Source: Streptomyces sp. TRM49041
Lineage (GTDB): Bacteria > Actinomycetota > Actinomycetes > Streptomycetales > Streptomycetaceae
Length of the DNA: 64,000 nt
Reading direction: 5' to 3'
Assembly: GCF_008271805.1 (NCBI RefSeq)
Contig: NZ_VSRY01000158.1
Coordinates: forward strand, 124,001 to 188,000
The notes below the pieces were generated by a model, which made no database searches, was not told the DNA's origin, and saw nothing but the letters and a program-made list of their open reading frames with translations. The first letter of the stretch is position 1. Every line of letters starts with the position of its first letter. The position numbers and the translations under genes were made by a program. Below are positions 53,551 to 61,418 of this stretch, in pieces.

Positions 53551-55527
53551 AGGAGTTTCCGGACCCCCGCCCTCGTGCCGGATAGGCAGGATGCGCGGGT
53601 CCACGCGCCCCTCGATCTTGAGCGGCGGCAGCACGGGCATCCCCGCCGGAAGCGTGCCCTCGTTGGGGACGGCCTTCATGATCTCGTCCCACACGCCGTT
53701 GGCCCGCCAGCGGTTGAACCGGGTGTGCACGGTCTTCCAGTTGACGCCCTCGGGTACCTCGATGCTGTGCCAGCCGCACCCGGTACGCGCCTTGAACAGG
53801 ATGCCGTCCACGATCGCCCGGCCGTCGATCAGCCGATGGTTCGGCGGCTCCCACGCGCGCACGATCGGCTCGACCTTGGCCCAGGTCTCGTCACTGAACG
53901 GCGGTGGCACCAGTCGGCCGGAGTCGTTGAACCACTTGGTGAGGGTGCACCCCTTGTTGGTCTTGCGCTCGGGCATCGGACCCGTGACCGTGACGCGCAC
54001 GTCCAGCAGCGCGAGGATTTCGCCCTGTTCCTCAGGCGTCATGTCGGCCAGCCGGGTGCGTGCCAGCTCAGCGAGGGCGGCAAGGTCGTCTGCGCGCTGC
54101 TCGGCCGCCTCGGTCTCCTCCATCCACCGCTTCGCCTCGTCGCGCATCTCCTTGAGCTGCTCCAGCTCGTCGGTCAGCGTCTTGACGACCTCCTCAATCG
54201 TGGACGCGGGCACGTTCAGCCGAACGTAGGTGGTCAGCGTCTCGGTCATGGCCTTCTCGCGGTCGGCCACCTGCTGGTTCAAGTCGGCCACCCGGGCGCG
54301 CTGTGCGTCCTGGTCGGTGTCGGCCATGCCGACCCACTCAGCCGCCATCGCCTTGAGCTGGTACGGGTCGCCCAGCAGCGTGACGACCTCGGCCCACACG
54401 GCGGCCTCAAGCTCAGCCGCCGGGATCTGCGGGTCGTCGCACGTCGGCGCGTGGGCGTACTCCTCCGTCCGGCCTTTGCAGCGGTACCAGCGCCCCGGGC
54501 CCTTGTGCCGCTTGCCGCCGATGTAGTGCTTGCCGCACTGGGCGTGTACTCGGCGCGACAGCGGGTAGACCCCGGCCTGACCCTTGGGCTTACCGGAGGG
54601 TTCGCCGACAGCTGCCTTCAGGTCGGCCACCTCATCCGGCGTGAAGATCGGGTCAAGCTGGATACGAACGGTCTCGCCGTAGAGCGGCTGCCCGTTTTGG
54701 TCGAGCTTCGGCCCCCGGCCGTTCTTCACCTTGGTGTTGCGGAAGATGAAGGCAGCTTCGAGGACGGCCATGGACATCAGCCGGGCGCGCAGGTTCTGAT
54801 GCGACCAAGGCTTGCCGGAGCGGGTGAACAGACCCTCGGCGTTCAGGCGCGCGGCGGTCTGGCGCATGTTCAGGCGGAACTCGACCAGCAACTCACGGGC
54901 GCGGCGCAACACCTTGACCTCAGCGGCGCACTGGATGAGGCGGGAAAGGCCCTTCTTGCCCTGGTCCTCGATTTCGTAGCCGTACGGCGGGGGACCACCG
55001 ACCCAACCGCCCTCCTCGGCCTTCTCCTGCAAGCCGCCTTGGGTGCGCTGGCGGATGGTCTCCCACTCGGTCTCGGCGTAGTCGGCGTCACGGCGCATCT
55101 TCTTGCGGCCCTCGACCGTGGTGTTGTCGTAGTCGTCCTGGACGACGCCGACGAAGATGCCCATGTCTTCGAGCTCCCAGACCCACCGCCAGAAGGCACG
55201 GCCCGTGCGCCCGATGGCGCGGCCCTCGTTCACAACGACGATGTCGAAGGGCTTGGGCTTCTCCCGGGCCAGCTCCATCAACTTGTTGAGGTCTTCGCGC
55301 TGGTGCGCCTCAAGACTGCCGCTGGTGCCCTCGTCACGGAAGGTGCCGACGTGCCGCCAGCCCTTGCGCTCGATGTGGCGCAGGATCTTCTTGGTCGAGT
55401 ACTGGACGCCGTATCCCTTGGCCTGGTCCTCGGTGGAGACGCGGGCGTAGGCCACCGCCCGGAGCTGACCACGCGCCACGACGCGCTTGATTACGCCGGT
55501 CGCGATGGCTGTGCTTTGCTTGTTCAC
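53317..55527 (-). CDS. large serine recombinase fused in frame to pnkp fragment
   Basis: This 736-residue reading frame is a large serine integrase: resolvase domain with catalytic Ser31 in AYARVSTEDQAKGYG, recombinase domain (EGGWVGGPPPYGYE), Cys-containing zinc ribbon (HAQCGKHY, WYRCKGR, APTCDD), a coiled coil (about 425-530), and a DUF4096/IS5-type helix-turn-helix (FSDETWAKVEPIV ... VNWKTVHTRFNRWRANG, about 560-620). From about residue 660 it continues in frame as Pnkp phosphatase sequence up to TAG. This is best explained by integration at an attB site inside pnkp. The integrase is probably active in its main domains. Confidence 0.88.
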   Translation of the reverse strand: MNKQSTAIATGVIKRVVARGQLRAVAYARVSTEDQAKGYGVQYSTKKILRHIERKGWRHVGTFRDEGTSGSLEAHQREDLNKLMELAREKPKPFDIVVVNEGRAIGRTGRAFWRWVWELEDMGIFVGVVQDDYDNTTVEGRKKMRRDADYAETEWETIRQRTQGGLQEKAEEGGWVGGPPPYGYEIEDQGKKGLSRLIQCAAEVKVLRRARELLVEFRLNMRQTAARLNAEGLFTRSGKPWSHQNLRARLMSMAVLEAAFIFRNTKVKNGRGPKLDQNGQPLYGETVRIQLDPIFTPDEVADLKAAVGEPSGKPKGQAGVYPLSRRVHAQCGKHYIGGKRHKGPGRWYRCKGRTEEYAHAPTCDDPQIPAAELEAAVWAEVVTLLGDPYQLKAMAAEWVGMADTDQDAQRARVADLNQQVADREKAMTETLTTYVRLNVPASTIEEVVKTLTDELEQLKEMRDEAKRWMEETEAAEQRADDLAALAELARTRLADMTPEEQGEILALLDVRVTVTGPMPERKTNKGCTLTKWFNDSGRLVPPPFSDETWAKVEPIVRAWEPPNHRLIDGRAIVDGILFKARTGCGWHSIEVPEGVNWKTVHTRFNRWRANGVWDEIMKAVPNEGTLPAGMPVLPPLKIEGRVDPRILPIRHEGGGPETPMVASGDALCVPGNHENKLRRWLAGRNVQHTHGLAETIEQLEREDEAFRQRVRDFVGGLVSHYVLDEGRLVVCHAGLP
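53548..53575. other. putative attachment-site junction between element and pnkp
   Basis: To the left, minus-strand translation reads Pnkp (MVASGDALCVPGNHEN); to the right it is integrase-linked sequence without Pnkp similarity (PIRHEGGGPETP). A serine-integrase crossover should lie here. The core dinucleotide and partner site cannot be fixed without the empty site. Confidence 0.5.
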
Positions 55528-55560
55528 GCTGGGTTTCTCCTCGTAGTTCTCAGCGCTTGG

Positions 55561-55588
55561 CCCGGCCGGGGCAGCACCCCCGGCCGGG
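55561..55588. terminator. GC-rich hairpin downstream of small element gene
   Basis: CCCGGCCGGG occurs at 55561-55570 and 55579-55588 (the arm is self-complementary), with an 8-base loop, just past the stop of the minus-strand gene at 55599. It may terminate transcription before the recombinase gene. Confidence 0.4.
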
Positions 55589-55598
55589 TTCGTTCGTC

Positions 55599-55805
55599 TT
55601 AACGAGTGAAGTCGTCGGTAACGTCGGCCCAGACGAAATCGCCGCTGGCCTCGTCCACGGCCACCTCGCGGATGCGGAGCTGACAGACGCGCGCGTCGGG
55701 CACGTCGCGCCGGGCCTCGTCGGCGAGCTTGCGCATCTCGGCCGGGTCGTGAAGCTGAGCGGTGACCAGGCGACCGGCCGGGTTGCGGAACTGGATCTTG
55801 AACAC
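55599..55805 (-). CDS. small hypothetical protein of integrated element
   Basis: The 68-residue protein (MFKIQFRNPAGRLVTAQLHD...) has no recognised domain. It lies upstream of the recombinase on the same strand, with codon use less GC3-biased than the neighbouring chromosome. Its size and setting are typical for accessory genes of actinomycete integrative elements. Confidence 0.6.
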   Translation of the reverse strand: MFKIQFRNPAGRLVTAQLHDPAEMRKLADEARRDVPDARVCQLRIREVAVDEASGDFVWADVTDDFTR

Positions 55806-55859
55806 GGGGCTCCTCGGAGCCGGGCGGCCTGAGCCGACCGCCCGGCGGGGGCGGGCCGG

Positions 55860-56307
55860 TCAGATGGCCTGGAACTTGAGGGTGCGGCGCTCCTTGCCCT
55901 TCACCTCGTAGACGAAGTGCTCGCCGTCCATGCGCCCGGTGAAGGTGGCGCGGCCGACCTTGGCCGTGACCTTCTTGGGCTTGCGGGTCCGGCCCTCGGC
56001 CTTCGCGGCGGCCTTGGCCTCCAGCCGCTCCGCCTTCTTTCGGGCCTTCTCACCGGCCACCCCGCGATGACCATGTGGCCGAACGCGAACTTCGCGGTGT
56101 GGGTCAGGGCGTCGGCCGGGCTGGCGATGCCGTCCACCGTGCGGATGACCTCGGTGCCGTCGGCCCCTGCCTTGATCAGGAAGGACTTGAGCTCGGCGTC
56201 ATGGCCGGGAGCGAACAGCCGCTTCGTGGTGGCCTGCAGCCGAAGCAGCCGAAGCAGCCGCTTGCGCTCGGACTCGGTGAAGGCCTGGAGCCCTTGACGA
56301 TCTCCAT
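55860..56307 (-). pseudogene. small element gene with two apparent frameshifts
   Basis: Translating from ATG 56307 gives MEIVKG; a protein-like stretch in a second frame (LQAFTESERKRLLRLLRLQ ... AFGHMVIAG) follows without its own start; a third frame continues GEKARKKAERLEAKAAAK to KFQAI at 55860. One base lost near 56290 and one lost in a G-run near 56065 would make a single gene of about 150 residues. It may be real decay or two sequencing errors. The ATG overlaps the stop of the upstream regulator gene (TGATG). The last part alone (GTG 56060) could be a separate 66-residue gene. Confidence 0.5.
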
Positions 56308-56537
56308 CACACCGACACCTCCTTGCGGTCGGCGCGGGTCTTGAAGTCGTCCATGGACACGCCGAGGGCGTCGGCAATGGCCGCCAGCGTCGGCAACGAC
56401 GGGGCGGAACGTCCGCACTCGTAGCCGCTGACGTTGGTGTGGGTACGCCCGATCTGGCGGGCGAGCCGACGCTGACCGATACCGCGTTCGGTACGGATGC
56501 GTCGGAGAGCAGCAGGGCTGAACTCGAAGGCAGACAC
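56307..56537 (-). CDS. XRE-family helix-turn-helix protein
   Basis: The 76-residue protein is a single Cro/CI-type helix-turn-helix domain (ALRRIRTERGIGQRRLARQIGRTHTNVSGYE... LPTLAAIADALGVSMDDF). It is the size of phage-like or excision regulators and heads the small gene group beside the recombinase. The GTG at 56537 has a nearby GGAA-like site only. Confidence 0.82.
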   Translation of the reverse strand: MSAFEFSPAALRRIRTERGIGQRRLARQIGRTHTNVSGYECGRSAPSLPTLAAIADALGVSMDDFKTRADRKEVSV

Positions 56538-56559
56538 TGGGGTTCCTCTTCGGGGGGAC

Positions 56560-57120
56560 CTGTCCCCGAGTGGTGGACACTTCTGAGCCCGGCCCCGGGA
56601 GGGGTCGGGTAGGAGGCATCTTTTATGGTGATGAAGGTCTACTCGCCCGAGTTCAAGGCGGACGCCGTCGCGCTGTACCTGGACCCGAGCCACACCTTCG
56701 AGGGCATCGGCAAGGATCTGGGGATCAGCCGCGAGACGCTGCGTAACTGGGTGCGGGCCGAACGGGCCCGCCGAGGCGGGGGCAGCACGACGAGCACGAG
56801 CACGGAGAAGAACACGGTGGATTCCCCGCCGACGGCCGAGGAGCTTCAGGCAGAGAACGAGGCCCTGCGTCGGGAGCTGGCGGCAGCCCGCAAGGAGATG
56901 CACAAGCTCGCCACCGAACGGGACATTCTCCGCAAGGCGACGAAGTTTTTCGCACAAGAGATGACCTGGTGACCAACCGCTTCCAGGTCATCGAGGACCA
57001 CCACCGCGCCTGGGGCGTGAAGCGGTTGTGTGCCGTGCTGGAGGTCGCCCGCTCCAGCTTCTACAAGTGGCGGGCGGGCCGCAGGGCCCGCGCCGCCCGT
57101 GAACGAGCAGATGCCGCGCA
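56560..57120 (+). mobile_element. truncated IS3-family insertion sequence
   Basis: The left end lies in the sequence around 56560-56590 (GAGTGGTGGACACTTCTGAG), followed by orfA and the start of orfB. After about 45 codons of orfB the similarity stops near 57115-57120, so most of the DDE transposase domain and the right inverted repeat are missing. The boundaries are approximate. Confidence 0.7.
56625..56972 (+). CDS. IS3-family transposase OrfA
   Basis: The 115-residue protein has the IS3 OrfA helix-turn-helix (YSPEFKADAVALYL, FEGIGKDLGISRETLRNW) and leucine-zipper-like C-terminus (AEELQAENEALRREL, ATERDILRKATKFFA). In intact elements it is joined to OrfB by overlap or frameshift; here OrfB's GTG overlaps its stop (GTGA). 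Confidence 0.9.
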   Translation: MVMKVYSPEFKADAVALYLDPSHTFEGIGKDLGISRETLRNWVRAERARRGGGSTTSTSTEKNTVDSPPTAEELQAENEALRRELAAARKEMHKLATERDILRKATKFFAQEMTW

Positions 57121-57253
57121 TTTACCGGGGGCGCACGCAGGGCGCACTCCGCGAGTGCGGGGCGCATATGCGAAGCACACGGGGCGCAGGGTCCGAGCGC
57201 TCTGCGCCCGGTGCGCTTCGCTGTTTGTTGACGGGCCTGTGGCCAGCCCTTAG
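56969..57253 (+). pseudogene. truncated IS3-family transposase OrfB
   Basis: The first about 50 residues match OrfB starts (TNRFQVIEDHHRAWGVKRLC, VARSSFYKWRAGRRARA). The remainder of the 94-codon frame does not, and the DDE catalytic domain is missing. The copy cannot transpose alone. Confidence 0.85.
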
Positions 57254-57410
57254 CGTTCTTCACCCCAATGGAGTGACGCAACGTCAACCTCGTTGTCATC
57301 AAGGTCACTTGAGCTGCCGCGCGAATCGAAAAGCGCGCGAACACACAGACGAATCAAGCGAACACGCAGACCCCCGTCCGGGTGTGCGAATCACGGGGGA
57401 GGGGTGCGGT

Positions 57411-58136
57411 ATGAGTCTCTTCGGGCAGGACCGCTCATTCCTCGAGGCCCTCACCGCCCAGGACCGCCGCGCCCTTCTCGCCGAGGGCGCACCCCGCGTG
57501 TACGAGCCCGGCGCCGTCATGATCCGGGAGCGCGACACCTCCGCCTATGTCCTCGCCCTGCTCTCCGGCTGGGCCGTCGTCTCCGTCGAGACCGAGCGCG
57601 GCACCCGACTCATCCTCGCCCTGCGCGGCGCCGGCGAGGTCGTCGGCGACCTCGCCGCCGTCGACCAGGGGCCCCGCAGCGCCACCGTCACCGCGCTCGG
57701 CCGCGTCGACGCCGTCTCCGTCTCGGGCGACCGGTTCCGCCGCTTCCTCGCCGCCCGCCCGCACGCCACCTCACTGATCATGCGTCAGCTCAGCGCCCGG
57801 CTCCGCAGCGCCGACGTCGAGCGCCGTTCCCTCGCCTCCGAGACCGTCCTCCAGCGCCTCGCCGCCCGTATCGCGGAGCTCGCCCAGCGGGCCGGACGCC
57901 GCGGCCCGGGCGGCACGGTCCTGGAGATACCGCTGCCCCAGCACGACCTCGCAGCCGCCATCGGCGCCACCCGCGAGGCGGTCGCCAAGGCCCTGCGCCA
58001 GCTGCGCGACCAGAACGTCGTACGGACCGGCCAGCGCCAGGTCGTCGTCACCGACATGGCCGTCCTGCTCCGCCTCGCCCAGGGCCGGAGTCAGCGCACG
58101 GCGGGACCCGCGGAGAAAACTCCGCCGGCTGTGTAA
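57411..58136 (+). CDS. Crp/Fnr-family transcription regulator
   Basis: The 241-residue protein has a cyclic-nucleotide-binding beta roll (PGAVMIRERDTSAYVLALLSG, LRGAGEVVGDLAAVD, PRSATVTALG), a long dimer helix, and a C-terminal winged helix (LPQHDLAAAIGATREAVAKALRQLRDQNVV). The cyclic-nucleotide pocket region GEVVGDLAAVD...RSATV retains the Glu-type and Arg positions of ligand-binding members. A cyclase gene follows after 103 bases, which supports a cNMP ligand. The ATG at 57411 follows GGGGAGGGG. Confidence 0.9.
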   Translation: MSLFGQDRSFLEALTAQDRRALLAEGAPRVYEPGAVMIRERDTSAYVLALLSGWAVVSVETERGTRLILALRGAGEVVGDLAAVDQGPRSATVTALGRVDAVSVSGDRFRRFLAARPHATSLIMRQLSARLRSADVERRSLASETVLQRLAARIAELAQRAGRRGPGGTVLEIPLPQHDLAAAIGATREAVAKALRQLRDQNVVRTGQRQVVVTDMAVLLRLAQGRSQRTAGPAEKTPPAV

Positions 58137-58239
58137 ACGGCTACATCGCCTGCCGCCGCCCGCGGACAGGCTTGCCCTGTCACCACAAGACACCGCGACA
58201 CCGAGCACCACGGCACATCACGGCACCCAGGGAGTCCGA

Positions 58240-59049
58240 GTGAGCAGTGCGGGAGCCATCCACAGGCTGGTCGTCTTCGGGGACGCCTGCGCGTCCGGGA
58301 CGCTGGGCATGGACGCCAAGAAGCGTATGCGCGCCGCCATGTACGAGGCGTTCGGCGAGGCGTACGCCGCCATCGGCGTCGAGCCCGGCGCCGTGCACCA
58401 GGAGGACCGGGGCGACGGCATCCTCGGCGCCCTGCGCCCCGACGTACCGCCGACGCTCATGGTCGGACGGTGGGTCGACACCCTCTACGAGAGCCTCCGC
58501 GAGCACAACGCCGGCCGTGACCGGCCGCTGCGCGTCCGCGTCGGCATGAACGCCGGGCTCGTCCTCGACGACGGCAGGGGACTCGTCGGCCGCGCCGTCG
58601 ACCTGGCCTGCCGACTCTGCGACAGCACCACCGCGAAGGATGTCATGGCCCGCGCCGAGGACGCCGACCTGCTCGTCGTCGTCTCCGGCTGGCTGTACGA
58701 CAACGTGGTCTCCGAAGGCGGCCGTCATGTCGAGCCCGGCCACTACCGGCCGGCCCGCGTCCGCTCCAAGGAGACCGATGAGACCGCCTGGTTCCACATC
58801 CCCAGGCGGCCCGCACCACCCCTGTCGGACGACACCGACGGGGCACCCGGCACCCCGGACGGAACGGACGGTGCCATACGGACCGGCGGTGGGCCGACGC
58901 GGGGGGACGGCCCACCGCCTCACACCGCCGACCCGCCGCCCCGGCGCAGCTACCAGGCCGGGGGCGACCTCCAGGTATTCGAGCGCAACACCATCCACGG
59001 CGGCTTCACCGGCATCCGCAAGGACCGCGGCGAGGGAGACGGCGCATGA
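58240..59049 (+). CDS. class III nucleotide cyclase of Pycsar-like locus
   Basis: The 269-residue protein has a class III cyclase homology domain (about 1-185): LVVFGD with metal Asp15, HQEDRGDGIL with metal Asp59, RVRVGMNAGLV and GLVGRAVDLACRLCD carrying the transition-state Arg. The usual Asn of the NxxxR motif is Asp here. After a Pro-rich linker, a tail at about 240-255 reads GDLQVFERNTIHGGF, repeated in the neighbouring NTPase. The product nucleotide (cAMP, cCMP or cUMP) cannot be told. The next gene overlaps its stop (ATGA). Confidence 0.83.
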   Translation: MSSAGAIHRLVVFGDACASGTLGMDAKKRMRAAMYEAFGEAYAAIGVEPGAVHQEDRGDGILGALRPDVPPTLMVGRWVDTLYESLREHNAGRDRPLRVRVGMNAGLVLDDGRGLVGRAVDLACRLCDSTTAKDVMARAEDADLLVVVSGWLYDNVVSEGGRHVEPGHYRPARVRSKETDETAWFHIPRRPAPPLSDDTDGAPGTPDGTDGAIRTGGGPTRGDGPPPHTADPPPRRSYQAGGDLQVFERNTIHGGFTGIRKDRGEGDGA

Positions 59050-61418
59050 GCGACCACGACGACGCCCCGCCGCAGGACCACCGCGGCGACGACCCCCGAC
59101 CCGCCGAACAGCCCCACGACCAGGGCGCCCAGGGCAAGGACGGCGGCGCGGGCAGGGACCAGCCCGGGAAGGACGGACAGGAGGCCGCCCAGCCGCCCGA
59201 GGCCCCGCCCAACCCCTTCGACCAGGCGGGACGCAACCCGCTCGGCGGGTCGGGCGGCACCGGCGGTGCCGGCACCGCGCAGGCCGCGCACCGCACCTTC
59301 GAACACGGCCGCGCCGAACGCCGCTACGACTTCCGCGGCGACGGCCAGGTCTTCGAGGACAACACCTTCATCAACCAGTTCTGGGTCGACGCGGGACCAC
59401 CCGCCGTCCAGGGCGACGTCCCCCAGGAGACCCTCGACCGGCTCGCCGACGTCTACTGCGAGACCACCGGCTACCAGCGCATGAAGCAGCTCCTGCGCGC
59501 CAACGGACTGCTCGTCCTCACCGGCGAACCCGGCAGCGGCCGCACCGCCACCGCCCTCGCCCTTCTCTCCGAACTCACCGACGACCACGTCACCCGCCTC
59601 GACCCCACCACCACCGTCCACACCATCGACGGCGCGGCGCTCAGGACGGGCCACGGCTACCTCCTGGAACTCCCGCCCGAGAACAGCGCGGGCCCGGAAG
59701 CCGACAGCACCGGCGTCACCGACGCCGCCGACGCCGGGCCCGCCCACCGCCGCCACGCGGGCGCCCACCGCCGCCTCACCGAGCTCCACCTCGACCGGTT
59801 CAGCGGCCAGCTCCGCGACCGACAGTCGTACGGCATCGTGCTCGTGGAGAGCGGCGACCTCGCCGACCGGCTCCTCCAGGGCCGCTACGGCGTGTACTGC
59901 CCGCCCCCGCCCCCCGCCGAGGTCCTCCACCGCCACCTGCGCACCCTGCTGCGCGGCGAACCCGAGGGTGCCCTCGACCGGGCCCGCGACCTCGCCGCAC
60001 GCGACGACGTCACCCGCGCCCTCGGCCTCGACGAACTGCGCCCCCGCGAGGCCGCCCGGCTCGCCGACCATCTCGCCCGCCACCAGAAGGGCGAACTCAC
60101 CCAGGATCAGCTCCTGGACGACTGCGGCGCGTTCGTCCGGGCCCAGGCCCGCGTCTGGTTCGCCGGCGCCGACCGGCCCGGCGCCCTGCCCGAGGCCCTG
60201 CCCGCGCTGAACGCCGCCGCCTTCCGGATCGCCGTCGCCGTCTTCAACGGCTCCGCCTACAGCCTCACCGCCGAGGCCGCCGAACTGCTGGCCTGGGAAC
60301 TCGCCGTCACCCTCGACCCCGAACGGCCCGTCGGACGCCGCCTGTTCGGCACCCACGCCGACAACCGGCCCGTCCTCGCCCGCTCCGTGCTCGAGGACGG
60401 CGAACTCGACCTCGGCGCCGCCCGCGTCCCCGCCCGCCTCATCCGCTTCCAGGGCGACGCGCTCGCCACCGCCGTCCTCGACGAGGTGTGGCGGGGCCAC
60501 CACAATGTGCGCGGCCCCCTGTCCCGCTGGCTGCGCGGACTGTGCGACGACCCGCGGCCCGAGGTGTGGGTACGCGCCTCCATCGCCGCCGGGGTCCTCT
60601 GCTCCTGGGACTGGGTGTACGGCTTCGGCGAACTCGTGCGCCCCATGGCCCTGCTCGACGGCCGCGTACCCCGCATGGCCGCCGCAACCGCGCTCGCCGA
60701 GGCCGCCCGCGACCCCCGCGTCCAGCCTGCCGTCGTCGCCGTACTGAGGGAGTGGGCGAGGAGCGGCGACGCCGCGCTCGTCGACACGGCCGTCCTCGCC
60801 CACGGTTACGCCCTGCCCGCCGGGTCCGTCCGCTCCTCCGTGGAAGCGCTCGGCGCCGTCGTACGGGCCGACGGCGGCGACGCACCCGACGTCCTCGGCA
60901 CCGCCTCCTTCAGCGTCATGCGCCTCCTCGCCTCCCCGGAGCCCGAGACCGTCACCGAGCGCCTCGGCAGCTGGCTGGACGACGGCCGCCGCGCCCTCGC
61001 CGACCTGGTGCTGCTCACCGCGATCGGCACCCTCACCATGCGCACCACCCACCTCTGGGGTCTCACAGAGGTCCCTGAACTCGAACCGCACGGCTCCCGG
61101 CCGCTGCTCGTCGCACTGCTCGTCACCCGCCCCGACCTCGCACCCACGCTGGCCGCCCTGGTCGGGGACGCCCTCGGCACGCCCCGCTCGGGCGACCCCG
61201 CCCTGGACGGCCTCGCCTCGCTGCTGCGCCGCGCCGCCCGGGACCCCGAAACCCTCCGGCCGGTCTGCGGCTTCCTGTCGCTGCTCGCCGCCACCCCCCG
61301 GGACCGCGACCGGTTGCGCGGCCTGCTCACGGGGCTCGTACGCGACCGGGACAAACCCCTGGACAAGGCCGCGGCGGGCCGCATGTGGGACGCCGTGGCG
61401 GAAGGAGCCGCGCGATGA
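59046..61418 (+). CDS. P-loop NTPase with helical repeats and QVFExNT motif
   Basis: The 790-residue protein has a disordered N-terminus (1-85), then GDGQVFEDNTFINQF (98-112) like the tail of the cyclase, a P-loop (VLTGEPGSGRTATALAL, 157-173) and a large helical-repeat C-terminal half (DEVWRGHHNVRGPLSRWL..., PRVQPAVVAVLREW). It resembles STAND-like sensors. The next gene overlaps it (ATGA). It probably senses a trigger and works with cyclase, SPFH and membrane proteins. Confidence 0.78.
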   Translation: MSDHDDAPPQDHRGDDPRPAEQPHDQGAQGKDGGAGRDQPGKDGQEAAQPPEAPPNPFDQAGRNPLGGSGGTGGAGTAQAAHRTFEHGRAERRYDFRGDGQVFEDNTFINQFWVDAGPPAVQGDVPQETLDRLADVYCETTGYQRMKQLLRANGLLVLTGEPGSGRTATALALLSELTDDHVTRLDPTTTVHTIDGAALRTGHGYLLELPPENSAGPEADSTGVTDAADAGPAHRRHAGAHRRLTELHLDRFSGQLRDRQSYGIVLVESGDLADRLLQGRYGVYCPPPPPAEVLHRHLRTLLRGEPEGALDRARDLAARDDVTRALGLDELRPREAARLADHLARHQKGELTQDQLLDDCGAFVRAQARVWFAGADRPGALPEALPALNAAAFRIAVAVFNGSAYSLTAEAAELLAWELAVTLDPERPVGRRLFGTHADNRPVLARSVLEDGELDLGAARVPARLIRFQGDALATAVLDEVWRGHHNVRGPLSRWLRGLCDDPRPEVWVRASIAAGVLCSWDWVYGFGELVRPMALLDGRVPRMAAATALAEAARDPRVQPAVVAVLREWARSGDAALVDTAVLAHGYALPAGSVRSSVEALGAVVRADGGDAPDVLGTASFSVMRLLASPEPETVTERLGSWLDDGRRALADLVLLTAIGTLTMRTTHLWGLTEVPELEPHGSRPLLVALLVTRPDLAPTLAALVGDALGTPRSGDPALDGLASLLRRAARDPETLRPVCGFLSLLAATPRDRDRLRGLLTGLVRDRDKPLDKAAAGRMWDAVAEGAAR

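Noticed and set aside
53119..55602. 827-codon plus-strand frame opposite the serine recombinase
   Set aside because: The opposite strand encodes a clear recombinase; the plus frame has no recognised motif and no plausible start.
57381..57396. Crp-like operator TGTGCGAATCAC before the Crp gene
   Set aside because: The halves are not a proper palindrome and it overlaps the ribosome-binding region; chance is likely.
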